Assembly (NCBI GenBank): GCA_011799875.1 | Contig: CM022302.1 | Coordinates: 52,992,456 to 53,056,455, forward strand | Direction of reading: 5' to 3' | DNA length: 64,000 nt | DNA from: Thinopyrum elongatum | Lineage: Eukaryota; Streptophyta; Magnoliopsida; Poales; Poaceae | Shown here: in pieces, positions 1 through 10,145 of the stretch | Numbering within the stretch: the first letter of the stretch is position 1 | How the letters are laid out: the number at the start of each line of letters is the position of its first letter | Position numbers and translations under genes: made by a program | Notes under the pieces: model-generated | The model's database searches: none | What the model was told of the DNA's origin: nothing | What the model saw: the letters and a program-made list of their open reading frames with translations, nothing else

Positions 1-1497
1 CATGCCACTAAGATGATGTGGTAAAAAAATTGGCCTGTTTGACGAAAGTTTGGACATACACCCCTCACAAACCGGAGCAACTCACTAGAAGGCTCGTGGT
101 TTTAAGAGGGAACAATGCATGTTTGATGACGAATAGGATATAGCTTCCTTTTACGACCTTCAATTTTTTTTACGTTTAACATGCACTAATACAACTTTCA
201 TGTCAAAATTTGGAAAATTCTAGGGGTCATTTGATCTTTTAAAGACATTTAAGTGATTTTCTAGCCATTTAATGACCGTAATTCAAATTTGAACTACATC
301 TACATGCAACGGCTAACCATAACGGTTTAAAAAAATCATATTTGTTTACTTGTGTGCGAGTTAATTCCATATGCAGTAAATTAGAAGGAATTTTCAAACA
401 TATTGGGGTCACGGCATGGACACATGCATGGAGTGCCACCGCATTTTAATTCCAAAAAATTAAAAAATGATCAAAAAAATATGAAATCTTGCTTGATGTA
501 ATGTCATGCCACCAAGATGATGTGGTAAAAAAATTGGCTTGTTTGACGAAAGTTTGGACACACACCCCTCACAAACCGGAGCAACAAGGCTCGTGGTTCC
601 AAGAGGGAACAATGTATGTTTGATGACGAATGGGAGATAGATTCCCCTTACGGCCTTCAAATTTTTTCTACATTTAACGTGCACTAAAACAACTGTCATG
701 TGAAAATTTGGAAAATTTCAGGGGTCATTTGACCTTTTAAAGACATTTAAGTGATTTTGTAGCCATTTAATGACCGTAATTCAAATTTGAACTACATGTA
801 CATGCAACAGCTAACCATAACGGTTTGAAAAATCATATTTGTGTCCTTGTGTGCGAGTTAATTCCATGTGCAGTAAGTTGGAAGCAATTTTCAAACATAA
901 TGGTCTCATGGCATGGACACATGCATGGAGTGCTCTGGCATTTCAATTCCAAAAAATGATCAGAAAAACATGAAACCTTGCTTGATGTAATGTCATGCCA
1001 CCAAGATGATGTGGTAAAAAAAATTGGCCTATTTGACGAAAGTTTGGACACACACCCCTCACAAACCGGAGCAACTCACTAGAAGGCTCGTGGTTCTGAG
1101 AGGGAAAAATGCATGTTTGATGATGAACGGGAGATAACTTCCTCTTACGGCCTTTAAATTTTTCTACATTTAAGGTGCAGTAATACAACTGTCATGTGAA
1201 AATTTGGAAAATTTCAGGGGTCATTTGACCTTTTAAAGACATTTAAGTGATTTTCTAGCCATTTAATGACCGTAATTCAAATATTAACTATATCTACATG
1301 CAATGGATAACCATAATGGTTTGAAATATCATATTTGTGTACTTGTGTGCGAGTTAATTCCATGTGCAGTAAATTATAAGGAATTTTCAAACATATTGGT
1401 CTCACGGCGTGGACACATGCATGGAGTGCCCTGGCATTTTAATTCGAAAAAAATAAAATATGATCAGAAAAACATGAAACTTTGCGTGATGTAATGT
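1..1497. repeat. Higher-order repeat unit 1 (monomers A-B-C)
   Basis: First trimer of the satellite: type A 1-504, type B 505-993, type C 994-1497. The diagnostic differences listed for the array recur about 1.5 kb later, which defines the higher-order period. Confidence 0.85.
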
Positions 1498-3001
1498 CAT
1501 GCCACTAAGATGATGTGGTAAAAAAATTGGCCTGTTTGACGAAAGTTTGGACACACACCCCTCACAAACCGGAGCAACTCACTAGAAGGCTCGTGGTTTT
1601 AAGAGCGAACAATGCATGTTTGATGACGAACGGGATATAGCTTCCTTTTACGACCTTCAAATTTTTTTACGTTTAACATGCACTAATACAACTTTCATGT
1701 CAAAATTTGGAAAATTCTAGGGGTCATTTGATCTTTTAAAGACATTTAAGTGATTTTCTAGCCATTTAATGACCATAATTCAAATTTGAACTACATCTAC
1801 ATGCAACGGCTAACCATAACGGTTTAAAAAATCATATTTGTGTACTTGTGTGCGAGTTAATTCCATATGCAGTAAATTAGAAGGAATTTTCAAACATCTT
1901 GGGGTCACGGCATGGACACATGCATGGAGTGCCATGGCAATTTAATTCCAAAAAATTAAAAAATGATCAGAAAAATATGAAATCTTGCTTGATGTAATGT
2001 CATGCCACCAAGAAGATGTGGTAAAAAAATTGGCTTGTTTGATGAAAGTTTGGACGCACACCCCTCACAAACCGGAGCAACAAGGCTCGTGGTTCCAAGA
2101 GTGAATAATGTATGTTTGATGACGAACGGGAGATAGATTCCCCTTACGGCCTTCAAATTTGTTCTACATTTAACGTGCACTAATACAACTGTCATGTGAA
2201 AATTTGGAAATTTTCAGGGGTCATTTGACCTTTTAAAGAAATGTATGTGATTTTCTAGCCATTTAATGACCGTAATTCAAATTTGAACTACGTGTACATG
2301 CAACAGCTAACCATAACGGTTTTTTAAAATCATATTTGTGTACTTGTGTGCGAGTTAATTCAATGTGCAGTAAGTTGGAAGGAATTTTCAAACAGAATGG
2401 TCTCACGGCATGGACACATGCATGGAGTGCTATGGCATTTCAATTCCAAAAAATTAATAAATGATCAGAAAAACATGAAACCGTGCTTGATGTAATGTCA
2501 TGCCACCCAGATGATGTGGTAAAAAAATTGGCCTGTTTCACGAAAGTTTGGACACACACCCCTCACAAACCGGAGCAACTCACTAGAAGGCTCGTGGTTC
2601 CGAGAGGGAACAATGCATGTTTGATGACGAACGGGAGATAACTTCCTCTTACGGCCTTCAAATTTTTCTACATTTAACGTGCACTAATACAACTCTCATG
2701 TGAAAAATTGGAAAATTTCAGGGGTCATTTGACCTTTTAAAAACATTTAAGTGATTTTCTAGCCATTTAATGACTGTAATTCAAATATGAACTATATCTA
2801 CATGCAACGGATAACCATAACGGTTTGAAAAATCATATTTGTGTACTTGTGTGCGAGTTAATTCCATGTGCAGTAAATTATAATGAATTTTCAAACATAT
2901 TGGTCTCACGGCATGGACACATGCATGGAGTGCCATGGTATTTTAATTCTAAAAAAATAAAATATGATCAGAAAAACATGAAACCTTGCTTGATGTAATG
3001 T
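1498..3001. repeat. Higher-order repeat unit 2 (monomers A-B-C)
   Basis: Second trimer: A 1498-2000, B 2001-2498, C 2499-3001. Its C monomer shares the ATATGAACTATATCTACATG variant with the C monomer of unit 1 (AAATATTAACTATATC), which supports duplication as trimers. Confidence 0.85.
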
Positions 3002-4365
3002 CATGCCACTAAGATGATGTGGTAAAAAAATTGGCCTGTTTGACGAAAGTTTGGACACACACCCCCACAAACCGGAGCAACTCACTAGAAGGCTCGTTGT
3101 TTTTAGAGGGAACAATGCATGTTTGATGACGAACGGGATATAGCTTCCTTTTACGACCTTCAATTTTTTTTACGTTTAACGTGCACTAATACAACTGTCA
3201 TGTTAAAATTTGGAAAATTCTAGGGGTCATTTGATCTTTTAAAGACATTTAAGTGATTTTCTAGCCATTTAATGACCGTAATTCAAATTTGAACTACATC
3301 TACATGCAATGGCTAACCATAACGGTTTAAAAAATCATATTTGTGTACTTGTGTGCGAGTTAATTCCATATGCAGTAAATTAGAAGGAATTTTCAAACAT
3401 ATTGGGGTCACGGCAGGGACACATGCATGGAGTGCCATGGCATTTTAATTCCAAAAAATTAAAAAATGATGAGAAAAATATGAAATCTTGCTTGGTGTAA
3501 TGTCATGCCACCAAGATGATGTGGTAAAAAAATTGGCCTTTTTGACGAAAGTTTGGACACACACCCCTCACAAACCGGAGCAACAAGGCTCGTGGTTCCA
3601 ATAGGGAACAATGCATGTTTGATGACGAACGGGTTATAGCTTCCTTTTATGGACATCAATTTTTTTTACATTTAACGTGCACTAATACAACTGTCATGTG
3701 AAAATTTGGAAAATTCTAGGGGTCATTTGACCTTTCAAAGACATTTAAGTGATTTTCTAGCCATTTAATGACCGTAATTCAAATTTGAACTACATCTACA
3801 TGCAACGGCTAACCATAACGGTTTAAAATATCATATTTGTGTACTTGTGTGCGAGTTAATTCCATATGCAGTAAATTAGAAGGAATTTTCAAACATATTG
3901 GGGTCACGGCATGAACACATGTATGGAGTGCCATGGCATTTTAATTCCAAAAAATTAAAAAATGATCAGAAAAATATGAAACCTTGCTTGATGTTATGTC
4001 ATGCCACCAAGATGATATGGTAAAAAAATTGGCCTGTTTAACGAAAGTTTAGACACACACCCCTCACAAACCGGAGCAACTCACTAGAAGGCTCGTGGTT
4101 CCGAGAGGGAACAATGTATGTTTGATGACGAACATGAGATAGCTTCCTCTTATGGCCTTCAAATTTTTTCTACATTTAACGTGCACTAATACAACTATCA
4201 TGTGAAAAATTGTAAAATTCTAGGGGTCATTTGACCTTTTAAAGACATTTAAGTGATTTTCTAGCTATTTAATGACCGTAATTCAAATTTGAACTACATC
4301 TACATGCAACGGCTAACCATAACGGTTTGAAAAATCATATTTTTTTATACTTGTGTGCGAGTTAA
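3002..4365. repeat. Higher-order repeat unit 3 (A-B-C, C truncated)
   Basis: Third trimer: A 3002-3503, B 3504-3999, partial C 4000-4365. The B monomer begins as B (short GAGCAACAAGG form), but from about 3610 reads like type A (GCTTCCTTTTATGG, then a long T run), suggesting recombination or gene conversion between monomer types. The last C lacks the ATATGAACTATATC variant of the two earlier C copies. Confidence 0.8.
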
Positions 4366-4629
4366 AAAATCATCAGATGATGTAAATATTTGTTGTTCAA
4401 AAAAGAAAATGTAAAGATCTGACAAGACAACCGGCCCCCACACGATTGGCACTGTATTTCGCGCCTCGAGGTTTGGAAGGTGAGTGGCGGGGGTTATTAA
4501 TCAGACACGGTTCTGTATTGGAAACCATCATCGATTAAGTTCACACACAGATTTTGCTGTGGGAATCGTGTGTAATTCAAACAACAGTACTCATAAATTC
4601 CGGCGACCGGCGTGTGTACTGTTCCCGTT

Positions 4630-4749
4630 GATCTAGATTCTGGCCGCCAATAAATACTACCTTGCTCACGTCGTCTCGCCTGCATTCTCACCAACATCCT
4701 CCCCTCGCTCGCCATATCTCTCTCTCTCTCTCTCTCTCAAATCTCTGCC
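4630..4749 (+). promoter_or_regulatory. Promoter-like leader with TATA-like box and (TC)n tract
   Basis: Upstream of the ATG at 4750 there is an AATAAATAC TATA-like box near 4649 and a (TC)n microsatellite near 4717-4739. A pyrimidine-rich leader of this kind is common in plant 5'UTRs. The start context GCCATGGCA is favourable. Core promoter placement is inference. The 4366-4630 stretch before it shows nothing recognisable. Confidence 0.4.
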
Positions 4750-5349
4750 ATGGCACCGTCGATCTGCACATGCGCCGACGAGGAGTCGCCGCCCCCCGAG
4801 GATGCTCAGTCAAAGAGCAGCGACGAGGAGGACCCCTATGCGCCGCCGGACGAGGTTGCGCTGGACCCCCCATCTTTGGATTGGTTTTGGGGCCAGTACA
4901 ATCTTTGTCTGTAGAAGTCGCTGCCGCCGGCTGAGAAAGCCAGGCAAGTGGCATTCCAGGAGATGGCGGAGGAGGAAGCCAGGTACCAGGCGGCCTGTGA
5001 AGCCCGTGATGCCGCCTGGAATAAGGGGGCGGTGGAGCTTTGGGGGCGGGCGCGTCATCGTGGGGAGGAGGTGTACGAAGACGGGTACTTCGCGAGGAAG
5101 GTCAAAGGCGATAGGCGCCTCATCGCTGCGTGGAGGTGGGCCGATAAGCTCCGGCGTGCCACCGACGAGGAGCTCCGGTGGGCGCCCAACGAAATGGCAA
5201 GATCGTTCGCGCTCGTCCGACAGCAAGAGGCAGATCGGTACGTCAAGTGCTGTGAGGCGGAGTACTGCCTCCGCGCTGGGAAGACGCCGCGCACCAAGGA
5301 GCTGCTGGCGAGGGGCTGCCGGAATACTGCCCCCAGGAGGGATTATTAG
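4750..5349 (+). pseudogene. Hypothetical acidic/charged ORF with one in-frame TAG
   Basis: From ATG 4750 the frame runs 54 codons to a TAG at 4912-4914, then continues open in the same frame to the natural-looking TAG at 5347-5349, giving about 199 codons in total. The N-terminal part is acidic and proline-rich (MAPSICTCADEESPPP...). The part after the stop is charged and helical-looking (EKARQVAFQEMAEEEARYQ), with alternating Arg/Glu and several Trp residues. High GC and codon use differ from the AT-rich flanks, so this is probably genuine former coding sequence. I do not recognise the family, and no catalytic motif is visible. A shortened product could begin at the Met at 4948. The neighbours at 5.7 and 7.8 kb show the same kind of lesion. 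It is probably cargo of the outer CACTA element. Confidence 0.55.
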
Positions 5350-5703
5350 TTTTAGTATTATTCGTTTTCAATTTTATGCATTGTACCTAGTAGTTTATTA
5401 TCATCACGTATATGTGATGATATTTTATATATTCTGTGATGAACTAATGAACAATTAATATATATATTATAAATTCCATTTTCTATCTGTTTTTGTATAC
5501 TAATTTGTATCTAGCTGTTATCATCCACATATACGGAATGGAAAGCGTATATACACATATTGAAACAGAACATATTAGAACGAAAAACAGAGTACACATT
5601 GAAACAGAGCAATATTATAATTGCTGTGAATACATAACGATCCACGTCGAAACGATTCAACAAAATAAAACGCGTCCATGAGACCATGACCACGAGCCCT
5701 TGC
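5350..5703. other. AT-rich spacer
   Basis: Between two opposed gene-like ORFs whose 3' ends face each other. AT-rich with TATATA runs; nothing beyond possible 3'UTRs of both is seen. Confidence 0.4.
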
Positions 5704-6393
5704 CTACGGTAGCTCTTGGCTCTGCCTGAACTCGTGCAGGCGTTTGTCCAAGCGGTCGAAACGCTCGCGGTACATCTGGAGCGCGATCTCGAGCTCCAAG
5801 TTGGCTATTTCATCGGAGATCACCATCTCGAGGATGCGACGGCCATGTTTCTCTACTACGCCCAGGTGGACACCTGGGCCAAGGAGGCGGTCAAGCCTAC
5901 CGACCAGCGCATTGGCATTGAGCGGGCCGCGGACAAGGCGAACGACGCGACCCATGCGAACGGCGCGGCCGGCCTCTGGTGCAATTACGGCGCAGAGGGC
6001 CTCTGCCCACTCCTTGCGATGAATAGGGATATTGATGGGACGTGTACCCAGCTGCGATGCCCTGTCGACTGCAGGCAAGCGCCGATGGATCCAACGGTCT
6101 CGCCGTGCAGCAAGCCACAGCCTATCGGCGCGGACGAGCCTAGCTTGCTCTGCGGCGTGCGATCGATCATGTTGTACGGCAAGCTACAGCCTCTCGGCGC
6201 TGACATGCCTATCTTGATCCGCGGCGCTGAAGTGCCATGCGCCAAGGGTCTGCTCAACCCTGGCGATGACGCACATCAGGACGTCGTCCATCGCGTTGCC
6301 GTGGAGCGCCTCGGCCTCGACTGGCCGTGGCGCCTTCTCGTTTTCTTCGTCGACGAGATTGATGGCAGAGGCGGTGCTTTGGTGGGTTGGCAT
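5704..6393 (-). pseudogene. Hypothetical ORF, minus strand, one in-frame TAG
   Basis: Reading the minus strand from ATG at 6393, the frame is open to the stop at 5704 (about 229 codons) except for one TAG at 6184-6186. An internal repeat shows what was lost: ...SAERL-stop-LAVQ resembles the downstream ADRLWLAAR, so the stop is probably a TGG to TAG change of a Trp codon. The N-terminus reads MPTHQSTASAINLVDEENEK; the C-terminal half is rich in Arg/Leu/Glu and looks helical (LEIALQMYRERFDRLDKR). GC content is high compared with the flanks. The plus strand of the same interval is also free of stops for over 220 codons. The minus strand is preferred because its composition is more protein-like and it carries the internal repeat. 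Family not recognised. Confidence 0.5.
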
Positions 6394-6573
6394 GCTTAGA
6401 AAAGGTGGATGTGCTACAGGCTGCGCTTGTTGCCTCCGTGCGCCGCGCGTCGCCTAGATTTATGCGCAATATCGCTAGGTGGCGGGAAACAGATGAGGAA
6501 ATGGAGGGAAACGGTGCCGTGTTCATAAAATGCCATCAATTAATGGAAACTTAGCATAGAAGGAACATCGAGT

Positions 6574-6720
6574 TAGCACAAGAAGTAGATGATGATCAGA
6601 TGATCATTTATCCTAGTTAATTATGCATGTAATAGTTTACTTTGGTGTGTGAAAATGTCATGTGTGTACTAGCCACCTATGTAATTGGATGTTTACCGTG
6701 TATTACACACATCTTGTTTA
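6574..6720 (+). repeat. Duplicate of the exonuclease-like gene's last codons and 3'UTR
   Basis: The stretch AAGAAGTAGATGATGATCAG and the following ~120 bp closely match 8480-8690, which is the Lys-Lys-stop and 3'UTR of the exonuclease-like pseudogene. Here the upstream coding body is missing, so this is the 3' stub of a second copy. A further piece of the same UTR (AATTGGATGTTTAATTTGG) occurs near 6979. Confidence 0.7.
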
Positions 6721-6729
6721 TGTGAAATG

Positions 6730-7020
6730 TTTCTGTTCTCTTGGCCCAATACAAACAGTTTATCGCAATGAACCGTATGCCGTATATCGCACACACCTTG
6801 ATCTGGCTGACCGTTTCTTTTGTGTTGCGTAATCACAAACAGTTCATCCGAGTGAACTGTATGCCGTATATCACACACACCTTCGTCTGGCTGCCCGTTT
6901 CTGATGTTCCACCTCATTACAAACAGTTCATCCGAGTGAACTGTATGCAGTATTTATGGTATTTATTATATAACGTAATTGGATGTTTAATTTGGTTTTG
7001 CAATCATGTCCTGTTATAAG
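6730..7020. repeat. Array of palindrome-bearing modules (CACTA subterminal-type repeats)
   Basis: Modules of roughly 75 bp contain AAACAGTTCATCCGAGTGAA followed by TGTATGCCGTATATC and CACACACCTT. The core CAGTTCATCCGAGTGAACTG is a near-perfect inverted repeat. The same modules recur at 8865-9015 and 12965-13035, on both sides of the nested CACTA, so they are interpreted as subterminal repeats of the outer CACTA element, where transposase would bind. Confidence 0.6.
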
Positions 7021-7786
7021 TATATATATGTTTTTCTTCTGTACACAGAGCATATATGTTGTGCAGACAGAGCATATCACATCACACACGGACCACACTA
7101 GGGAACTCGTCGGCGATGAATTCATCAATCGCAAACGGTTATATACCAGCAAGCATTTGCCCACAACACACACGGCTTATTCCATCACAAACAGCTCGGA
7201 TGGATCAACTGTATGCCACGTATCACACACGCAACTCTAATCTAATTAGTGCTTGATGTCTCCGACATCGCTCGCATAGTTCATCTTATTTGCCACGTAT
7301 CACTGTGCTGGCCTCTGCTCGCGTCCCTCGGCAAGCTCTGCTCACCGTTAGGCACCGCAGCGCGCTCTGCCCGCGTCTGTCGACGCGCTCTGCTCGCATC
7401 CGTCGGCACGCTTGGCTTGTGGACAACTTTTCCTTGCATGTTCAACTGCTATATGCATATATATGCTTGCTCGCCGTTGAGGCGACCGCGGAGCGCTCTG
7501 CTCGCGTCCTTCCCCGCGCGCTCTGCCAGCGATTGGGCCTGTGCACGATCACGTTGGTGGCTCCATATGCATGCGGTTGCGCCGCACGTGTCGCCACGCG
7601 ATGTAGTTACGTGCGGCACGATGGAGTTACGCGCTACAAATTAGAACTGCCATCCGTGCGTGCCGATATTCCAGGCCATCCGGCTTCCCCTTTAATTCCA
7701 GCGGCCATTATAACCTTAGTCTCTTCAACCTTTCGATCGCGCCCCACAACATAACAAGCACACCCACGACGACACATAGAGAGGGG
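7021..7786. other. Upstream region of the exonuclease-like gene
   Basis: No supported gene. 7290-7560 is GC-rich with repeated GCGCTCTGCTCGCGTC-like words; the ORFs there have low-complexity composition. Immediately before the ATG at 7787 are CCATTATAACC (weak TATA-like) near 7707 and an AC-rich leader (CACACCCACGACGACACATA) that looks like a plant 5'UTR. Confidence 0.4.
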
Positions 7787-8488
7787 ATGTCTAGCGGCGC
7801 TCCAATGGAGTTTGGCGAGCATAAAGTGGAGACCCACGCGAGGGAGATGGATCTCTCGGTGGTGTACACCATCGACCTGGCCGTGATGGGCGATTACATC
7901 AACACCGTTGAGCACTTGCTTGCTCGAGACAAGTACAAGGTGGTCGGCATCGACCTCCAGTACACCGGCGGTCGTCCCAACATAGATCAGAAGGTTGCCA
8001 TCGCCTAGTTGTGCGTGTGTAATCATGTCCTCATCTACCACTACTGCATGGCCACAGAGCCTTGCGACAGTTTCACCAGGTTTGTCAACAGCACCGACTA
8101 CAAGTTCGCTACGGTGGAAACCACCAATGATGTAAAAGCGCTCAGGGTTATGGGCTTGGCCTGCAAGAACCTTGTCGAAATCCGTGAGCACTACAGGGTC
8201 TGGGACAGCACGAAGAAGGACTCCCTGGTTGAACTCGCCTCGGCCATCGTCGACCCAAACTATGAAAAGATGAAGCAGGATGCCAACCGAACACGTCCCG
8301 TATCCTGGCACGGGGCCTGGATGCGGCAACTGGATGAACCTCACCTCAAGTTCGCGGCCAAGAGCGTGTACACATGCTACGAGATGCACAGGCAGATCGT
8401 TGACATGAGGAAGTGCCTCGTTACCGAGATCGACGAGGCCGGATCGAGCCACAAGCAGAGCAGTAGCGGCAAGCATCCCAAGAAGTAG
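7787..8488 (+). pseudogene. DEDD 3'-5' exonuclease-like (RNase H-fold) protein, one in-frame TAG
   Basis: The frame opens at ATG 7787, is stopped by TAG at 8006-8008, and continues in the same frame to the TAG at 8486-8488 (about 233 codons). Motifs fit the degenerate Werner-type exonuclease-like family expanded in Triticeae: YKVVGIDLQYTGG (motif I), then VAIA-stop-LCVCNHVLIYHYC where relatives have QLC, FATVETTNDVKAL (motif II region), VELASAIVDPNYEKMK, and a C-terminal YEMHRQIVDMRKCL. The interrupting codon is therefore most simply CAG to TAG. Motif I has D-L-Q where an active enzyme needs D-x-E, and the last acidic motif is not evident, so catalysis was probably lost before the nonsense change. 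The C-terminus is Ser/Lys-rich and ends in KK. Cargo of the outer CACTA is inferred from the flanking subterminal modules. Confidence 0.65.
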
Positions 8489-9018
8489 ATGATGATCAGA
8501 TGATCATTTATCCTAGTTAATCATGCATGTAATATATAGTTGACTTTGGTGTGTGGAAATATCATGTGTGCAGTAGCCACCTATGTAATTATGCATGTAA
8601 TAGTTTACTTTGGTGTGTGCAAATGTCATGTGTGTAGTAGCCACCAATGTAATTGGATGTTTAATTTGGTTATGCAACCATGTCCTTATAAGTGTGTATA
8701 TATATGTTGTTATCCTGTATGCAATCCCAACACACAACACACACGTCTTATTACCAGCAATCGTCTGTGTTATTATCAGTCTTCGCACATATTTTTGATT
8801 ACAGACCTGTTTGCCACGTATCACACACATCTTATTAAATTAAACCGTTTCTGTTTCTTGGCTCAACGCAAACAGTTCATCTGAGTGAACTGTATGCCGT
8901 ATATCGCACACACCTTGATCTGGCTGACCGTTTCTTTTGTGTTGCCTAATCAGAAATAGTTCATCCAAGTGAACCATATGCTATATATCGCACACACCTT
9001 CATCTGGCTGCCCGTTTC
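8489..9018 (+). repeat. 3'UTR duplications and subterminal modules
   Basis: After the stop codon, two overlapping copies of a ~75-bp 3'UTR segment occur (TAGTTGACTTTGGTGTGTGG near 8537 and TAGTTTACTTTGGTGTGTGC near 8600). From about 8865, palindromic AACAGTTCAT...TGAACTG modules continue up to the nested CACTA insertion at 9019. The same series resumes at 12957 after that element. Confidence 0.65.
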
Positions 9019-9054
9019 CACTACTAGGGAAATGCTTATACACAGGAGCTCACC

Positions 9055-9665
9055 TGTAGCGCTTTTATAAAGGAAGCGCTGCTGATAAATAGCAGTAGCA
9101 CTTGGACAGAACGAGCATTGCTACTATGAGCATAGCAGTAGCACTGTAGCTAGAAAACGCGCTACTACTACAATTGTCAGACCGTTCCAGGTAGGCTAGG
9201 GATACTAGTAGCGCTCATTCGTTAAAAGCGCTACTGCTATTGATCTTAGCAATATCACTTTTCTTCTAACTAGCGCTACTGCTAAATTCAGTCCCCTCCT
9301 AATAAGACCAAAGTTTAGTCCCACCTCGCTCCGTGAACAGAATGTTTACCACCTTTAATATGGTGCTTCTCAAACCATCACAACCACTTGGTCTTCATTG
9401 AACTCTATGTGTAGGACCTCTGGCCGCAATAGTAATCTTCACCGGTTCTTAAACCGGGGAAGATTCCTATTGACAATTTAGATTCTACACAAAAAGATCA
9501 TTGATGACCAATGTATTTTTTGATTTTTTTTACATGCTTAGCCTTAGCAATAGCGTGTTTTGCAGAAAGCGCTACTGCTACAGCAGTAGCGCTTCTCGAG
9601 GTAAAAGCTCTGCTGCTATGGGTTTTATCAGTAGCGCTTTATCCTAACGCGTGCTACTGCTAAGC
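9055..9665. repeat. Left subterminal region of the nested CACTA
   Basis: Multiple copies of AGCGCTACTGCTA and its complement TAGCAGTAGCGCT in both orientations (9059-9300 and 9550-9665), separated by about 250 bp of unrelated AT-richer sequence (9300-9545). Such clustered words are the usual transposase-binding subterminal repeats of CACTA elements. Confidence 0.75.
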
Positions 9666-9679
9666 GCCTTATCCAACCG

Positions 9680-9946
9680 GCCGCGCGCCCCCACTCTCAC
9701 TCTCGGTCCCCCGCACCCCCTGTCGTCCGCCACCGCCGCCGTTCCGCGACCACCGTTGTCGCCCGCCGCCGCCGCCGCTCCTGCTCCTCCTCCATGAGGT
9801 AGTCCCTCCATCCTTCCTCCCTACCGAGCCCCTCCCTCCTCCTCCGGCCGCCCCCTCCTCCCTCCTCCTCCTCCTTCTCCCTACCGCGCCCCTCCCTCCT
9901 CCTCCGGCCGCCCCCTCCTCTCTCCTCCCTCCTCCCGCCCCCTCCT
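9680..9946. repeat. Pyrimidine-rich tandem tract (CCTCCTCC...)
   Basis: A C/T-rich stretch with an internal duplication of about 65 bp built around CTCCCTACCG and CCTCCTCCGGCCGCCCCCTC. The sister element has a corresponding purine-rich tract at 51770-51960 (opposite orientation), so the tract is a family feature, perhaps the 5'UTR of the cargo gene. Confidence 0.7.
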
Positions 9947-9949
9947 TAT

Positions 9950-10145
9950 AGTAAGTGCTTAGTTGAACTAGTTGAATTAATAGAATTAGTTTATTTTTAG
10001 TAAGAAAATTAAGGTATATGAGATTTGATGGTCTAATTAAAATTTTACTATAGAACTAGTTTATTTTTCGTAAGAAAATGAATAGAACTAGTTTATTTTT
10101 AGTAAGTGCTTAGTTGAACTAGTTGAATTAATAGAACTAGTTGAA
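9950..10145. repeat. Short tandem duplication
   Basis: AGTAAGTGCTTAGTTGAACT followed by AGTTGAATTAATAGAA occurs at about 9952 and again at about 10100, with TAGTTTATTTTT-AGTAAG repeats between. Confidence 0.7.

Larger units (their letters stand above)
1..4365. repeat. ~500-bp tandem satellite array, nine monomers
   Basis: Nine head-to-tail copies of a unit containing the landmark CATGCCACYAAGATGATGTG begin at about 1, 505, 994, 1498, 2001, 2499, 3002, 3504 and 4000, so monomers are about 489-504 bp; the ninth is cut at about 4365. Three monomer types recur in fixed order. Type A (1, 1498, 3002) has CCACTAAGATG and TTGATCTTTTAAAG. Type B (505, 2001, 3504) lacks about 7 bases, reading GAGCAACAAGGCTCG instead of GAGCAACTCACTAGAAGG. 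Type C (994, 2499, 4000) has the full form and mostly GAGAGG after GTGGTTC. Short minus-strand ORFs recur in phase because they fall in the repeat, and are not taken as genes. The satellite family is not identified. The array runs off the left edge of the window. Confidence 0.95.

Noticed and set aside
460..3659. Repeated minus-strand ORFs of 66-85 codons in the satellite
   Set aside because: They recur because the repeat unit recurs, lie in different lengths and starts among monomers, and show no protein motif.
4810..5226. 138-codon ORF on the minus strand over the first hypothetical ORF
   Set aside because: Shadow of a GC-rich coding stretch; the plus frame has the better start context and composition.
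5716..6399. 227-codon plus-strand ORF opposite the minus-strand pseudogene
   Set aside because: Longest uninterrupted frame there, but its composition is less protein-like and the internal repeat supports the minus frame. It cannot be fully excluded.
7249..7754. Two overlapping ORFs (131 and 154 codons) before the exonuclease-like gene
   Set aside because: Low-complexity Arg/Ala/Ser/Leu content from GC-rich repeats and no recognisable domain.
8039..8053. CACTACTGCATGG, similar to the outer CACTA terminus
   Set aside because: Lies within the coding sequence of the exonuclease-like ORF (YHYCMAT) and matches only about 10 bases; no flanking subterminal order.
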